Assembly: GCF_016612995.1 (NCBI RefSeq)
Contig: NZ_JAEOAH010000044.1
Location: 1 to 54,833 of the forward strand
DNA length: 54,833 nt
Origin: Viridibacillus soli
GTDB taxonomy: Bacteria; Bacillota; Bacilli; Bacillales_A; Planococcaceae
Direction of reading: 5' to 3'
The position numbers and the translations under genes are program-made. The notes under the pieces are model-generated. The model was given only the letters and a program-made list of their open reading frames with translations. It was not told the origin of the DNA and did no database searches. Positions 10,475 to 20,281 of the stretch are shown piece by piece (within the stretch, counting starts at the first letter, position 1; the number at the start of each line of letters is the position of its first letter).

Positions 10475-11239
10475 TTATTGATTTCTCTTATATATTAAAT
10501 ACAATCCTTTTAACGTTAAAAAAGGATCAACGATATCGATAATTGTTGATTCTTCCGCGATTAGCGAAGCAAGCCCACCCGTCGCAATAACAAGCGGTTC
10601 CTTATTACTCTGTGCTTTCATACGACTAACAATACCTTCTACTTGCCCAACATAGCCATAAACGATACCCGCTTGCATAGCCGACACGGTATTTTTTCCA
10701 ACAACATTATTTGGCCGCATAATTTCAACACGTGGTAACTTAGAAGCGCGGGCAAATAATGCTTCTGTTGAAATATTAATGCCAGGTGCAATTGCTCCAC
10801 CCATATAATCACCTTTATCATTCATATAACAATAGGTTGTTGCTGTGCCAAAATCTACGATAATAAGTGGTGAATCGTATTCATGAATTGCTGCTACAGC
10901 ATTTACAATACGGTCAGCACCTACTTCTCTCGGATTTTCATATTTAATATTTAGCCCTGTTTTTACACCAGGTCCAACAATCAATGGCTCTAGAGAAAAA
11001 TACTTACGACACATTGCCTCTAGTGAATACATAATCGGCGGTACTACTGAAGAAATAATAATACCATCAACATCCTCAAAAGCTAAAGCTACATGCGCAA
11101 ACAGCGACTTCACTTGCATTGCATATTCATCTTCCGTCTTATGCGGATCTGTTCCCATACGCCAATGATGAAGAAGTTTGTCTTCGTTATATATACCGAA
11201 GGAAATATTCGTATTCCCTGTATCCATTACTAAAATCAT
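10475..11239 (-). CDS. coaX: Type III pantothenate kinase
   Basis: Phosphorylates pantothenate in the first step of coenzyme A synthesis; the type III enzyme is not inhibited by CoA. The 254-residue protein has the ASKHA-fold phosphate motif [13 protein letters not shown] at the N-terminus, [11 protein letters not shown], the [11 protein letters not shown] motif with the catalytic aspartate region, and GGAIAPGI. The ATG at 11239 has GTGAGG 8-9 bases upstream, better placed than the ATG at 11254. Confidence 0.95.
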   Translation of the reverse strand: MILVMDTGNTNISFGIYNEDKLLHHWRMGTDPHKTEDEYAMQVKSLFAHVALAFEDVDGIIISSVVPPIMYSLEAMCRKYFSLEPLIVGPGVKTGLNIKYENPREVGADRIVNAVAAIHEYDSPLIIVDFGTATTYCYMNDKGDYMGGAIAPGINISTEALFARASKLPRVEIMRPNNVVGKNTVSAMQAGIVYGYVGQVEGIVSRMKAQSNKEPLVIATGGLASLIAEESTIIDIVDPFLTLKGLYLIYKRNQ

Positions 11240-11296
11240 CGAGTATAGCCTCACTTACATACAGTTTTCTGAAAGAATCATACCATATTCACTACT

Positions 11297-11346
11297 AATA
11301 AAAGAAGCTGATTGCCTTATGCGAGTGCAAAGGTCAATCAGCTTCT
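11297..11346 (-). terminator. ftsH terminator
   Basis: A long stem (arms 11303-11317 and 11333-11346, continuing inward through CCTT/AAGG) is followed on the minus strand by TTTTATTA, just after the ftsH stop. Confidence 0.88.
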
Positions 11347-11359
11347 AATTTACTTGCTA

Positions 11360-13381
11360 TTATTTTCGTTCTTCTTGAATACCATTATTTGATGATCTAT
11401 CTTGGTTTTCTTTAGGTAGGTCACTTGCCGTTGGATCAGCAGTTCCTAATACATCAACCTTTTCTTCTTTAACCAATGTTACTTTTTCAGATTCATTACT
11501 TGCAAGTACTAGATCAGCTTCCTTATCACTTTTGTTGTTATAAGATCTGACCGGTAATGTACCGTGGTCTTTTAGATGTTGAATTTGTTCTGCATCTAAT
11601 GTTTCTACTTCAAGTAAAGTTGTAGCAATTAAATTTAGAAGCTCACGGTTTTCAGTAAGAATTTGTTTTGTACGGTCATATTGGTCTTTTACCATACTTT
11701 GCATTTCTTGATCAATTTCATAAGCAATTCGATCTGAATAGTTTTGTTCAGAATTTATGTCTCGGCCCAGGAAGACATTGCCTCCTTGACTTGAACCAAA
11801 TTGTAATTGACCAAGTTTATCACTCATACCGTATTCGGTAACCATCGAGCGAACAATACTTGTTACACGTTGGAAGTCATTATGAGCACCTGTTGAAACT
11901 TCGCCAAAGACGATATCTTCAGCAACACGTCCACCTAGTAAACCAGCAACCTTATCTAGAAGCTCCGGTTTTGTCATGAAGTAACGATCCTCTTTCGGAA
12001 GCATAACAGCGTAACCGCCAGCTTGACCACGAGGAACAATTGTTACTTTATGCACTTTTTCAGCTTGGTCTAATGTTAAGCCTACAACAACGTGACCTGC
12101 TTCATGGAACGCAACAATATTACGTTCTTTTTCTGAAATCACACGACTCGTTTTAGCAACACCAGCAATTACACGGTCTGTTGCTTCATCGATATCTCCC
12201 ATGTCGATTTTTTTCTTATTCGTACGAGCAGCTACAAGAGCAGCTTCGTTCAATAAGTTTTCTAAATCTGCACCAGAGAAACCAGGTGTACGTTGAGCGA
12301 TAGCTTTTAAGTCCACTGATTCATCTAAAGGTTTTTTGCGAGCATGTACTTTAAGTACCGCTTCACGGCCTTTTACATCCGGACGTCCAACTGTAATTTG
12401 ACGGTCAAAACGACCTGGACGTAATAATGCAGGATCTAGAATGTCTGGGCGGTTAGTTGCAGCGACGATAATAATACCTTCGTTTTCACCGAAACCATCC
12501 ATTTCAACAAGTAATTGGTTTAATGTTTGTTCACGTTCATCATGACCGCCACCTAGGCCTGCGCCACGTTGACGACCAACTGCATCTATCTCATCGATGA
12601 AGATAATACACGGTGCATTTTTCTTCGCGTTCTCAAATAAATCACGAACACGTGAAGCACCAACACCAACAAACATTTCAACGAAGTCAGAACCACTAAT
12701 CGAGAAGAATGGTACACCGGCTTCACCAGCTACTGCACGTGCTAGTAAAGTTTTACCAGTACCAGGAGGTCCCACAAGGAGGATCCCTTTAGGAATACGT
12801 GCCCCAATATCATTGAATTTAGTAGGATCTTTTAAGAAGTCTACTACTTCAATAAGCTCCGCTTTCTCTTCGTCTGCACCAGCTACATCTGTAAAACGAA
12901 CTTTTTTCTTTTGGTCGTCATACAGCTTAGCCTTACTTTTACCGAAGCTCATTACACGATTACCGCCACCTTGCGCCTGGTTCAACAAGAAGAAGAACAG
13001 GATAAAGATGATGATGAATGGGATAATTCCGGTGAAGAATTGAATCCATCCGCTCGTTTCAGGAGCCGTTAAAAAGTTTATTTTCGAGTTGTCTTTTGCA
13101 GCAGCATAGATTTTGTTCATTAACTCTTGGTCATCGCGAGGTACGTTTGTTACGAAGGTTTCACCTTTTTTATAACCTTCTAACTCACCTTTAACGACAT
13201 AAACCAATTTGTCTGGCTGTAACTCCGCTTTCGTTACTTTGCCACTTTCTAATGCCGTTATGAACTCGTGATATTGGATCTCTTTCGTCGGTTGGTTCTT
13301 GTTATTAAACGTACCAAAGATCCCAATGATCACGAGGAAAATTAATAAATATAATATGGTGTATCGAAATATTCGATTCAT
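11360..13381 (-). CDS. ftsH: ATP-dependent membrane zinc metalloprotease FtsH
   Basis: Membrane-anchored AAA+ protease that degrades unfolded and regulatory proteins. The 673-residue protein has two membrane segments (about residues 6-24 and 112-134) around an extracytoplasmic domain. The AAA domain follows with Walker A GPPGTGKT (204-211), Walker [11 protein letters not shown] and the second region of homology ending RPGRFDR. The zinc motif HEAGH is at 426-430. I choose the ATG at 13381, with GGAGG 6 bases before it; the GTG at 13396 lies upstream of that site. The acidic, low-complexity C-terminal tail (from about 620) is typical of Bacillales FtsH. Confidence 0.97.
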   Translation of the reverse strand: MNRIFRYTILYLLIFLVIIGIFGTFNNKNQPTKEIQYHEFITALESGKVTKAELQPDKLVYVVKGELEGYKKGETFVTNVPRDDQELMNKIYAAAKDNSKINFLTAPETSGWIQFFTGIIPFIIIFILFFFLLNQAQGGGNRVMSFGKSKAKLYDDQKKKVRFTDVAGADEEKAELIEVVDFLKDPTKFNDIGARIPKGILLVGPPGTGKTLLARAVAGEAGVPFFSISGSDFVEMFVGVGASRVRDLFENAKKNAPCIIFIDEIDAVGRQRGAGLGGGHDEREQTLNQLLVEMDGFGENEGIIIVAATNRPDILDPALLRPGRFDRQITVGRPDVKGREAVLKVHARKKPLDESVDLKAIAQRTPGFSGADLENLLNEAALVAARTNKKKIDMGDIDEATDRVIAGVAKTSRVISEKERNIVAFHEAGHVVVGLTLDQAEKVHKVTIVPRGQAGGYAVMLPKEDRYFMTKPELLDKVAGLLGGRVAEDIVFGEVSTGAHNDFQRVTSIVRSMVTEYGMSDKLGQLQFGSSQGGNVFLGRDINSEQNYSDRIAYEIDQEMQSMVKDQYDRTKQILTENRELLNLIATTLLEVETLDAEQIQHLKDHGTLPVRSYNNKSDKEADLVLASNESEKVTLVKEEKVDVLGTADPTASDLPKENQDRSSNNGIQEERK

Positions 13382-13510
13382 CCCCAGCCTCCTCACAAGG
13401 TAAACAGAAAAACTATAGTAAATCTTAACATATGAACATTAGAGCGTACAACGAAAAGCATTTCGCAAAAAAAGTTTCATTTTAAAATTGTCGAAATTTT
13501 AACAATGTTA

Positions 13511-14053
13511 TTAAAATGAATACACTTCTTTCTTTAATACACCAATGTATGGTAAGTTACGATATTTTTCTGCGTAGTCTAAACCATATCCTACAACAAA
13601 TGCATCTGGAACATCAAAACATACATAGTCAGCTTTTAAATTTACTTTGCGACCAGTCGGTTTATCTAATAATGTAACAATTTTAATTGATTTTGCTTTG
13701 CGGTATTTGAAAAGGTCAACTAAGTAGCTTAATGTTAGACCGCTATCAATTATATCTTCAATGATCAAAATGTCGCGACCTTCAACACTTGTGTTTAAGT
13801 CTTTAACAATTTTCACTTCTCCAGAAGATACCGTTGCATTACCATAGCTAGTTACATCCATAAAATCCACTTCAATGTACGTGTCGATTCGTTTCATTAA
13901 ATCGGCCATGAATGGCATTGCACCTTTAAGGACACCAATCATTAATGGAAACTTCTCCTGATACTCGGTAGTCAATTCTTTCCCCAGCTCAAGAATTTTA
14001 GCTTGTAATTCTTCCTCTGAAATTAATACTTGTTCGATGTCTTTTTGAAGCAT
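13511..14053 (-). CDS. hpt: Hypoxanthine-guanine phosphoribosyltransferase
   Basis: Salvages hypoxanthine and guanine with PRPP to IMP and GMP. The 180-residue protein has the PRPP-binding motif [13 protein letters not shown] (about residues 93-105), the substrate loop [14 protein letters not shown], and a C-terminal segment [19 protein letters not shown] that stacks the purine. The ATG at 14053 has AGGAGG 7 bases upstream. It sits between tilS and ftsH as in B. subtilis (hprT), where Hpt also stimulates TilS-linked regulation of ftsH. Confidence 0.96.
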   Translation of the reverse strand: MLQKDIEQVLISEEELQAKILELGKELTTEYQEKFPLMIGVLKGAMPFMADLMKRIDTYIEVDFMDVTSYGNATVSSGEVKIVKDLNTSVEGRDILIIEDIIDSGLTLSYLVDLFKYRKAKSIKIVTLLDKPTGRKVNLKADYVCFDVPDAFVVGYGLDYAEKYRNLPYIGVLKKEVYSF

Positions 14054-14082
14054 CACAGTTCCTCCTTAATTGTATATAGACA

Positions 14083-15495
14083 CTACAAAGTTTGTTGATC
14101 TACGATGAAAAACGCATCATCCGTAGAACGTTCGTTATTTGAAAAATAACTACTTACACGAAGGCCCGGAAGCGCAATGACCTCGTCTTCTTGCGTAACA
14201 ATTACAGGCCATTCATCTCTAAGTGCCATCGGAATCTTCTCGTCTATAAAGAGACGTGACAAACGCTTATGGTGATTCAAACCCAATAAATTGATACGAT
14301 CTCCATTCTGTCTAGTTCGGATAGATAACGGCAATGAGAGCAGTTCGATTTGAAAAAAATACGTCTTTGCGGACGGGGGAGCATCAGATGGCCTTTCATC
14401 AGATAGCTTTCCTATGTATACACGCAAATTGTTCGTCAAATTCGTCCATGTATTAAGAATAACCATTTTAGGTAACTTTTCTACACGTGGCATTTGTTTT
14501 TTCTTGATAATTAGCTCATCATATTGACGAATTGCTACTACATCTTTTGGTAAATGCAATATCGCATTTCCTGCCGTTAATGCCGTCTGTTCAAGAATGG
14601 AATTCCAAAGTGTATAACTTTGTACAATGATTGTATCTTTATATAGATATTTTAATAGTAGTAGAATGATTCTTCTTTGTAAAGCGAGTGGTTTACTTTG
14701 GAATGTTTTTATGCAAAGTTTCCATGAATCATCATTGTTTTTCGTCACAATGTCATGAAAAGCATCTTTTGCCAAACTTTGCAATAACTCTTCATCAGCC
14801 TGTACTTTTTCCGTATAATGGCGAACAGCATCGGCGACACGTGGATTTTCTTCCTCCAGTAACGGCACAACATGATGGCGAATACGATTACGCGTGTAAG
14901 AATCCTTTTTATTACTAGAATCTTCTCGATAAGTTTGTTCATTTCGTTGTAAATAAGTGTGAATGTCTTTTTTTGTCACGGCTAAAAACGGACGGATGAG
15001 GTGCCCGTTTGCAAATGGGCGCTCTCTCTTAATACCTGCGATACCAGAAGCATTCGAACCTCGAGTAAGCGCCATTACGACGCTCTCTATTTGATCATCC
15101 GCATGATGAGCAACGACAAGATGCGTACTTTTACTTTCTAGCATGACCTGCTCAAAATACTGATAACGCTCTCTACGGCATATAGCCTGCAAATTCCCCT
15201 TCTCCACCTGTAAAATCTGAGGAATCGGTATATCTGCAGCATAGATAGGAATTTCGTGCTCGCTGCAAAAAGCTTCAACAAATTGACGATCTCCAACGGC
15301 ATCAACGCCGCGTAACATATGATTGACGTGAACCGCTGCAACTGTGACACCAAGTCGTTCTTTTTCTTTATACAAAAAATGTAGAAGTGCCATTGAATCG
15401 ACACCCCCTGAACAAGCTACGAGAAGACGGTCACCTTCATTACATAAATGATATTGCTTCATGTATTGATAAGCTTTTTGTTCGAGTTGTTCCAT
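14083..15495 (-). CDS. tilS: tRNA(Ile)-lysidine synthase
   Basis: Attaches lysine to cytidine 34 of the CAU-anticodon tRNA-Ile, switching it to read AUA. The 470-residue protein has the N-type ATP pyrophosphatase P-loop SGGVDS (29-34), the HVNHMLRG and AHHADDQIES motifs of the catalytic domain, and the C-terminal TilS substrate-binding domains. In B. subtilis yabS and yabT stand between spoIIE and tilS; here only 16 bases separate them, so those two genes are absent. Confidence 0.95.
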   Translation of the reverse strand: MEQLEQKAYQYMKQYHLCNEGDRLLVACSGGVDSMALLHFLYKEKERLGVTVAAVHVNHMLRGVDAVGDRQFVEAFCSEHEIPIYAADIPIPQILQVEKGNLQAICRRERYQYFEQVMLESKSTHLVVAHHADDQIESVVMALTRGSNASGIAGIKRERPFANGHLIRPFLAVTKKDIHTYLQRNEQTYREDSSNKKDSYTRNRIRHHVVPLLEEENPRVADAVRHYTEKVQADEELLQSLAKDAFHDIVTKNNDDSWKLCIKTFQSKPLALQRRIILLLLKYLYKDTIIVQSYTLWNSILEQTALTAGNAILHLPKDVVAIRQYDELIIKKKQMPRVEKLPKMVILNTWTNLTNNLRVYIGKLSDERPSDAPPSAKTYFFQIELLSLPLSIRTRQNGDRINLLGLNHHKRLSRLFIDEKIPMALRDEWPVIVTQEDEVIALPGLRVSSYFSNNERSTDDAFFIVDQQTL

Positions 15496-15511
15496 CTTCT
15501 CACCTCATTAA

Positions 15512-17926
15512 CTATTTTAACATTTTTTGCTCAGAAATAGCCGCTGAAGATGGTTTAAATAACGACCAATTTGATATTTTATGCTCAATTCTGATCGCAA
15601 CGAGTGTACAATCATCATTTGGCACATCAGGACCTCGGAAAGCACGTAAAATGGATGCACACATTTCCTCAGTTGGGCTATTCTCTAACTCACGCAAATG
15701 GCGAATTAACCGTTCTTCCTGCTCCTCCCATGGTTGCTCCTCGAAAAACAAGCCATCCGTGCACATGAAAATAATATCTCCAGCTTTTAGCGATACTTGA
15801 TCAGCCTCCACTGAAAAAGATGTCAAAAACCCTACTGGCTCACTTTTACTCTCTAGTCTGATACATTTTTCACCTCGTACTAAATAAGTTGCCATACTAC
15901 CAGCTTTCCAAGACCATAATGTACCGACTTGCAAATCCACGAGTGCAAAATCCATCGTCGCATACATATCACTGTCATTTTTCAACGACATCACGTAATG
16001 CAATGTATGCATGGCTGTTTCTGGTGCCATTTGATGATGCATACATTCACGCATTAACCGGATTAAGCGCCTGCTTTCTTGGTGTGCCTTTTTACTATGC
16101 CCCATCCCGTCCGATAACATAACAGCAGTAAGTCCTTGATGAAGCGGAAAAACCGCATGTGAATCACCTGAGTAGATCGTATTTTGCTTTGAAGATGTAT
16201 ATACATCATAAGACATATGGAAGCGAACTGACGATTGGAACGTCATCTGCAAATGTGGGTACGGGCTCTCCTTCATTGCCGTACGACCAATTTCAAACGG
16301 CTCATTAAACACACTTTGTAAAATGGGTAGCACTAAGCGTTCCGCTAACGTTTGATCTGTTTCCCACAAGGCCTTTTTCTCTGGTAAACAACAAACTATT
16401 TTTCGATTACCCGCCTCATTCGATAAAATATCCACTTGAAAATGTTCAATACCCGCAAGTTTTAACTCATCCGATAACTCGTCCTCTTTGTGTTGGAAAG
16501 ACACTGCCTCCCCCGTCATATCATTCATCACCATATCAATATGCTGACACATATCTCGTAATTGCAAAGCAATCATCTTTCGCCCGTGGTAAAACTGACC
16601 ACTCAGTTGCTTCTTTGAAACCTTCTCTTCAAGAGCAGATAAAAACGCTCCAGGCTTCACACATTTATAGCGAATTTTCTCATCAAGCTGTAACCTCGTT
16701 GCTGCATTCGCAGTAGCACTTGCATCAAGCCACTTTTGCATTAAATCTGGCATCTCGCTTTTACGATTACCCCAACATTTATCGTACTTGAAGCAAGATT
16801 GACAAAGCGCAAGCGGCCGTTCTTGGACCTCCTCAGATACTGGTCTATTCATTGCCCCGAAACGATCATGTACAAGTTCTTTCATGAAATCTACAAAGTG
16901 ATGAAAATCTACAAGCTTCGTCGTCAATCTTTCAGTTAGCCATTTCTGTCTCTCCAAAAGCACTTCATCTCGATTTGGATAAAGCTGATTCTGCCAATAA
17001 ACAACCCACTTCTGTGGAAAGATAAAAAATAATAAAGTCGCAAACGCAATGGACATAAAGAATGTGTAATCGAGCGGGAGCGTCGCATCATAAAGCGCAA
17101 AAAAGACGCTCGCCATTATGCCCCCTATAGCAATCCATAGTCTACCGATATTTTTACATACCCCTGCAAATAACCCGGTCACTGCGTAAACCGCCATCAT
17201 ACCACTAAAAGACAGTTGGGATAAGCTAAGAATCATACCTGTTAACACCGCGACAGCTGTTGCTAACGTGACGCCTCCAACTAAAGCAGAAACGAGTACT
17301 AGTAGATGCATGGCAATACGTGGTATTGATAAAAAGCTAAGTATGACACCATCCATTGCTGTTAGGATCATAGCACCTACGATTAGTGCTGCACCGAGTC
17401 GCTCAAAAGACCATTTCGCTGTCATCAATTGATGCATTGGTAAAAAGAGTAGACTCAAAAAGAGCGTCATGAAAATAGAGAGGGCACCCTCATATCCAAT
17501 ATATAACCACACAAGTGTTGGGGGATGCCCACTATGCGCAATATATTGCCACACAGTTTGTACCGTTAATATGCTAAAGCCGACCATTATAGGGAGCGGC
17601 CATCGTTTCAAAGGCGTTTTTAAAAGGAATAATAAAAATAGTAATTCTAGTATATGAATTGCTGTCTGCCCAAGCCCCAATGTAAGGCTTCCAAATAATC
17701 CCCCCAGTAACGCCCAACTCATCCACCTCGGATACCTAGTAAATGCAATGGCCGCAATCGGCAGAAAGAATGGTACCGTTGCTTCAAATAACACGGCCTT
17801 GGATAAATAAAAGGAACAAAATAAAAACAAAATAGTTAACCAAATACGGTATTTTCGTTTAGCTACACTTGCCCATGTATTCTTGATTGCTTGATTTTGT
17901 GCTATTCCTTCATGCCACATTTTCAT
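15512..17926 (-). CDS. spoIIE: Stage II sporulation protein E
   Basis: Membrane-bound PP2C-type phosphatase of the sporulation septum. It dephosphorylates SpoIIAA and so frees sigma-F in the forespore. The 804-residue protein has an N-terminal region of about ten membrane segments (to about residue 310), a central FtsZ-interaction and oligomerisation region, and a C-terminal phosphatase domain (about 580-785) with LSDGMGHSKKA and FMCTDGLFFEE carrying metal-binding aspartates. AAGGAGG lies 7 bases before the ATG. Upstream is a promoter with 21-bp spacing and a Spo0A-like box. Confidence 0.96.
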   Translation of the reverse strand: MKMWHEGIAQNQAIKNTWASVAKRKYRIWLTILFLFCSFYLSKAVLFEATVPFFLPIAAIAFTRYPRWMSWALLGGLFGSLTLGLGQTAIHILELLFLLFLLKTPLKRWPLPIMVGFSILTVQTVWQYIAHSGHPPTLVWLYIGYEGALSIFMTLFLSLLFLPMHQLMTAKWSFERLGAALIVGAMILTAMDGVILSFLSIPRIAMHLLVLVSALVGGVTLATAVAVLTGMILSLSQLSFSGMMAVYAVTGLFAGVCKNIGRLWIAIGGIMASVFFALYDATLPLDYTFFMSIAFATLLFFIFPQKWVVYWQNQLYPNRDEVLLERQKWLTERLTTKLVDFHHFVDFMKELVHDRFGAMNRPVSEEVQERPLALCQSCFKYDKCWGNRKSEMPDLMQKWLDASATANAATRLQLDEKIRYKCVKPGAFLSALEEKVSKKQLSGQFYHGRKMIALQLRDMCQHIDMVMNDMTGEAVSFQHKEDELSDELKLAGIEHFQVDILSNEAGNRKIVCCLPEKKALWETDQTLAERLVLPILQSVFNEPFEIGRTAMKESPYPHLQMTFQSSVRFHMSYDVYTSSKQNTIYSGDSHAVFPLHQGLTAVMLSDGMGHSKKAHQESRRLIRLMRECMHHQMAPETAMHTLHYVMSLKNDSDMYATMDFALVDLQVGTLWSWKAGSMATYLVRGEKCIRLESKSEPVGFLTSFSVEADQVSLKAGDIIFMCTDGLFFEEQPWEEQEERLIRHLRELENSPTEEMCASILRAFRGPDVPNDDCTLVAIRIEHKISNWSLFKPSSAAISEQKMLK

Positions 17927-17955
17927 AAAACAACCTCCTTCAGAACATTGTCATC

Positions 17956-17988
17956 ATTATAGATGGAATATTCCGTAAAGTTTGTCTC
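17956..17988 (-). promoter_or_regulatory. spoIIE promoter with 21-bp spacing
   Basis: On the minus strand a -35-like GAGACA (17983-17988) and a perfect -10 TATAAT (17956-17961) are 21 bp apart. The B. subtilis spoIIE and spoIIG promoters are known for such wide spacing, used by sigma-A RNA polymerase only with Spo0A~P. A conventional 17-bp -35 is not present. Confidence 0.65.
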
Positions 17989-18013
17989 TTTGTGTTTTTG
18001 AGGAAAAAAACTT

Positions 18014-18020
18014 TTCGACG
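18014..18020 (-). promoter_or_regulatory. Spo0A box upstream of spoIIE
   Basis: CGTCGAA on the minus strand matches the 0A-box TGTCGAA at six of seven positions and lies 25 bases upstream of the -35. Activator position is appropriate for Spo0A~P. Confidence 0.5.
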
Positions 18021-18060
18021 AGATATTGCTTTTTAAAAGAAAATATTTTCATAAAACAGC

Positions 18061-18090
18061 TTGACACTTACATAGTTCATCTTGTATTAT
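18061..18090 (+). promoter_or_regulatory. tRNA promoter
   Basis: A perfect -35 TTGACA (18061-18066) and -10 TATTAT (18085-18090) are 18 bp apart on the plus strand, ending 19 bases before tRNA-Met. It is divergent from the spoIIE promoter, with the Spo0A-like box between them. Confidence 0.8.
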
Positions 18091-18109
18091 TTATTATGTT
18101 GTTTAAAAC

Positions 18110-18183
18110 GGCGGCGTAGCTCAGCTGGCTAGAGCGTACGGTTCATACCCGTGAGGTCGGGGGTTCGATCCCCTCTGCCGCCA
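18110..18183 (+). tRNA. tRNA-Met (CAT)
   Basis: A 74-base cloverleaf. The acceptor stem GGCGGCG pairs with TGCCGCC, the anticodon loop reads CAT, and the T-arm has GTTCGATCC. A base pair at the top of the acceptor marks it as an elongator rather than an initiator. The CCA tail is not encoded after the discriminator A. In B. subtilis a Met-Glu tRNA pair lies at this same place beside spoIIE. Confidence 0.95.
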
Positions 18184-18222
18184 TAATTTTTACATCCAGG
18201 CCAATTGTGCCAGTATTTTTCT

Positions 18223-18294
18223 GGCCCCTTGGTCAAGCGGTTAAGACACCGCCCTTTCACGGCGGTAACACGGGTTCGAATCCCGTAGGGGTCA
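18223..18294 (+). tRNA. tRNA-Glu (TTC)
   Basis: A 72-base cloverleaf. The acceptor GGCCCCT pairs with AGGGGTC, the anticodon stem CCGCC/GGCGG encloses a loop with TTC, and the T-arm has GTTCGAATC. CCA is not encoded. It is 39 bases after tRNA-Met and shares its promoter and terminator. Confidence 0.96.
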
Positions 18295-18299
18295 TCATA

Positions 18300-18340
18300 T
18301 AAAAAGCAGCTTTCTCTTTATGAGGAAGCTGCTTTTTTAT
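18300..18340 (+). terminator. tRNA operon terminator
   Basis: A stem formed by AAAGCAGCTT and AAGCTGCTTT is followed by a T run on the plus strand, immediately after tRNA-Glu. Confidence 0.9.
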
Positions 18341-18354
18341 TTGAAAATAGACAC

Positions 18355-18388
18355 TAAAAAAGCAATCCACGGCATACATGGATTGCTC
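18355..18388 (-). terminator. yabR terminator
   Basis: A perfect 9-bp stem (18361-18369 with 18379-18387) is followed on the minus strand by TTTTTTAG. It stands back to back with the tRNA terminator, closing two convergent units. Confidence 0.85.
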
Positions 18389-18433
18389 AAAAATCGATTT
18401 CACACTTTTTCTACGATTAAAATAGCAAGCAAG

Positions 18434-18865
18434 TTATCCTCTTCTTGCGCCACGGCCACCACGTTTAGATTCTGTAGCACGTTTTAATGTAGCAAGACGA
18501 TCTTCACTGTCTTTTAAGAAACGTGCCATTTTTTGTTCAAAATTCTCTTTCGGTTGATGACGATTATCATTACGATCATTTGAACGATTATTATTACGTG
18601 GGCGTTGAGGACGCTCTGGTCGTTCTGCTTGAGGTTTTGCTTTACGGATAGATAAACCAATCTTACCGTCCGCTTCGACATTCATTACTTTAACCTCAAC
18701 CATTTCTCCAACTTTCAAATGCTCGTTGATGTCTTTTACATAATTGTCTGCAACCTCACTAATGTGCACCAGACCTGTTGAGCCATTTGGCAGCTCGACG
18801 AATGCTCCAAAATTTGTGATACCTGTTACCTTACCCTGTACCTTGCTGCCTACTTCAATTGACAT
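18434..18865 (-). CDS. yabR: S1-domain RNA-binding protein YabR
   Basis: A 143-residue protein with one S1 RNA-binding domain at the N-terminus (about residues 3-74: VQGKVTGITNFGAFVEL, then GLVHISEVAD, ending IGLSIRKA). A basic, Asn- and Arg-rich linker and a C-terminal tail rich in Arg and Gly follow. It probably binds RNA or ribosomes; the exact role is not established in the family. It follows divIC in the same order as B. subtilis. Confidence 0.93.
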   Translation of the reverse strand: MSIEVGSKVQGKVTGITNFGAFVELPNGSTGLVHISEVADNYVKDINEHLKVGEMVEVKVMNVEADGKIGLSIRKAKPQAERPERPQRPRNNNRSNDRNDNRHQPKENFEQKMARFLKDSEDRLATLKRATESKRGGRGARRG

Positions 18866-18989
18866 AAAAAAAATGCTCCTCCTTAAAAATTAAGCGACTT
18901 TGAAAGTCATGTAATCATTTTATGAATCTTAAAACTCGGTTAGATTCTCACTTCTAATTATAGCCAACAAAAAAAGAGTGTCAATAAGA

Positions 18990-19412
18990 CTACTCTTTCG
19001 AATATCCATTTTTCTCACTTTTTTCGGTATTTTTTGGAATTGAGAAAATGATTTCACCATCTTCAGAAAGAAAAAGTTCTTTACGTGCTAATTTGGCGAT
19101 GTAATCATCGTCGTTTAGCTTCGCAATTTGAATTTTCAATTCCTCTTGCTGGTCTTGAGTGTCTGAAAGTTGTTGCGTAAGCTCGATTTTCTGTTGTTCC
19201 TTTTTAGCGAGCGTCTGCTTTTGATTTATTAATGTGAACACTAGGGATCCCATAACGAGGGCAAATATAGTAGCAAAAAGAGCTAGTCTTCGATAAAGGC
19301 GTATTTTCACGCCTCTTTTCTTCCTTTGCTGCCGTTCCATGGACTCGATGTATTCTCGACGAATGGCAGCAACTGAATTTTCTCCACCAGCTTTTTTGTT
19401 ATAATTCTTCAT
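18990..19412 (-). CDS. divIC: Cell division protein DivIC
   Basis: Bitopic septal protein (FtsB counterpart) that works with FtsL and DivIB. The 140-residue protein has a basic cytoplasmic N-terminus (RKKRGVKIRLYRR), one membrane segment (about residues 43-63) and an extracellular coiled coil (about 65-105), then a short conserved region (DDDYIAKLARKELFLSEDGE). Position after yabQ matches B. subtilis. Confidence 0.94.
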   Translation of the reverse strand: MKNYNKKAGGENSVAAIRREYIESMERQQRKKRGVKIRLYRRLALFATIFALVMGSLVFTLINQKQTLAKKEQQKIELTQQLSDTQDQQEELKIQIAKLNDDDYIAKLARKELFLSEDGEIIFSIPKNTEKSEKNGYSKE

Positions 19413-19490
19413 CCTCGTTATCCCTCCCCAAATGATAATTCTTCAAGCTTCTTAGTTGTTTTTGTATGTGTGTTATCCATTATAACGAAT

Positions 19491-19955
19491 TTACCTTACT
19501 TTTTTAAGTCTTAAACCTTTAGTTTTTTTACCCAATTTTAAAAAGGGTAACAGCAGGAGCCTTACAACACGCAATAGGGCGCGGATTAACCACCTTATGA
19601 TCGAAACAAAAAAATCGAAAATTAACCACAATGGCCTAAGTAACATTCTGTATATAAGTCGGCCTCCAAACCGAAAAACCGATTGGAAGTATAACTGGTA
19701 GCAATAAAATCCTGCGAGCTGCGCAATTGGATCGACGAGGCGCCATTCGCCAGCCCGCACCTTTAATAATAAATAAAAGCTAGCTATACCGAGCAAAAGC
19801 CACGTTGTAAGCTCTAGTGTAACATAGCCTTTTCTTCTAAATGAACGTGGAGGTGCATAATATTTAATCGTGCGCACTATATCAATGCATGCTGCTCCTA
19901 CAATTCCACTAGCAATCATGACGAGAAGGCTGAGAAATTGTGCTGTTACGGTCAT
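19491..19955 (-). CDS. yabQ: Sporulation membrane protein YabQ
   Basis: A protein of 154 residues with about four membrane segments (starting near residues 5, 45, 68 and 105) and a very basic C-terminal tail. YabQ of B. subtilis is made in the mother cell under sigma-E and needed for cortex formation. The start overlaps the yabP stop by 4 bases, so the two are translated together, and the sigma-E type promoter ahead of yabP would serve both. Confidence 0.88.
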   Translation of the reverse strand: MTVTAQFLSLLVMIASGIVGAACIDIVRTIKYYAPPRSFRRKGYVTLELTTWLLLGIASFYLLLKVRAGEWRLVDPIAQLAGFYCYQLYFQSVFRFGGRLIYRMLLRPLWLIFDFFVSIIRWLIRALLRVVRLLLLPFLKLGKKTKGLRLKKVR

Positions 19956-20251
19956 CCAAATAGTTTATGAAGGAAGCTTTTAGACAAGCCGTTTTCTTCG
20001 TCATCATACTGTAGCGTTTTCACTGTTCCTTCAAGTGTCAATAAACCTTTGTCTACATCCAAATGGACAATACGTAATTCCTCACCACGGATGAGTAGAT
20101 GTCCTTGTGAAGTGTGTACATAAAACTCTTCCTGATCAAAGCGCTCAATCGATTTTACCGAAGTGACATCCATTCGTTTGCGATTTCTGACCGTTAGTAA
20201 ATGATCCCCCGTTGGAATTGTGTACGTTGCGTTATCAGGCTGAAACGTCAA
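19952..20251 (-). CDS. yabP: Sporulation protein YabP
   Basis: A 99-residue protein of the YabP/YqfC family, small beta-rich sporulation proteins (core: HLLTVRNRKRMDVTSVKSIE, then LLIRGEELRIVHLDVDKGLLTLEG). In B. subtilis it is expressed in the mother cell under sigma-E; its molecular role is unclear. A ribosome binding site GGGAGGGG precedes the ATG and a matching sigma-E promoter lies upstream. Confidence 0.92.
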   Translation of the reverse strand: MTFQPDNATYTIPTGDHLLTVRNRKRMDVTSVKSIERFDQEEFYVHTSQGHLLIRGEELRIVHLDVDKGLLTLEGTVKTLQYDDEENGLSKSFLHKLFG

Positions 20252-20281
20252 TGTTTTCCCCTCCCTTGTCCCGTTCTTTAG

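Noticed and set aside
12597-13043. Plus-strand open frame of 148 codons opposite ftsH
   Set aside because: It covers the conserved AAA domain of ftsH on the other strand; no start signal and low-complexity product.
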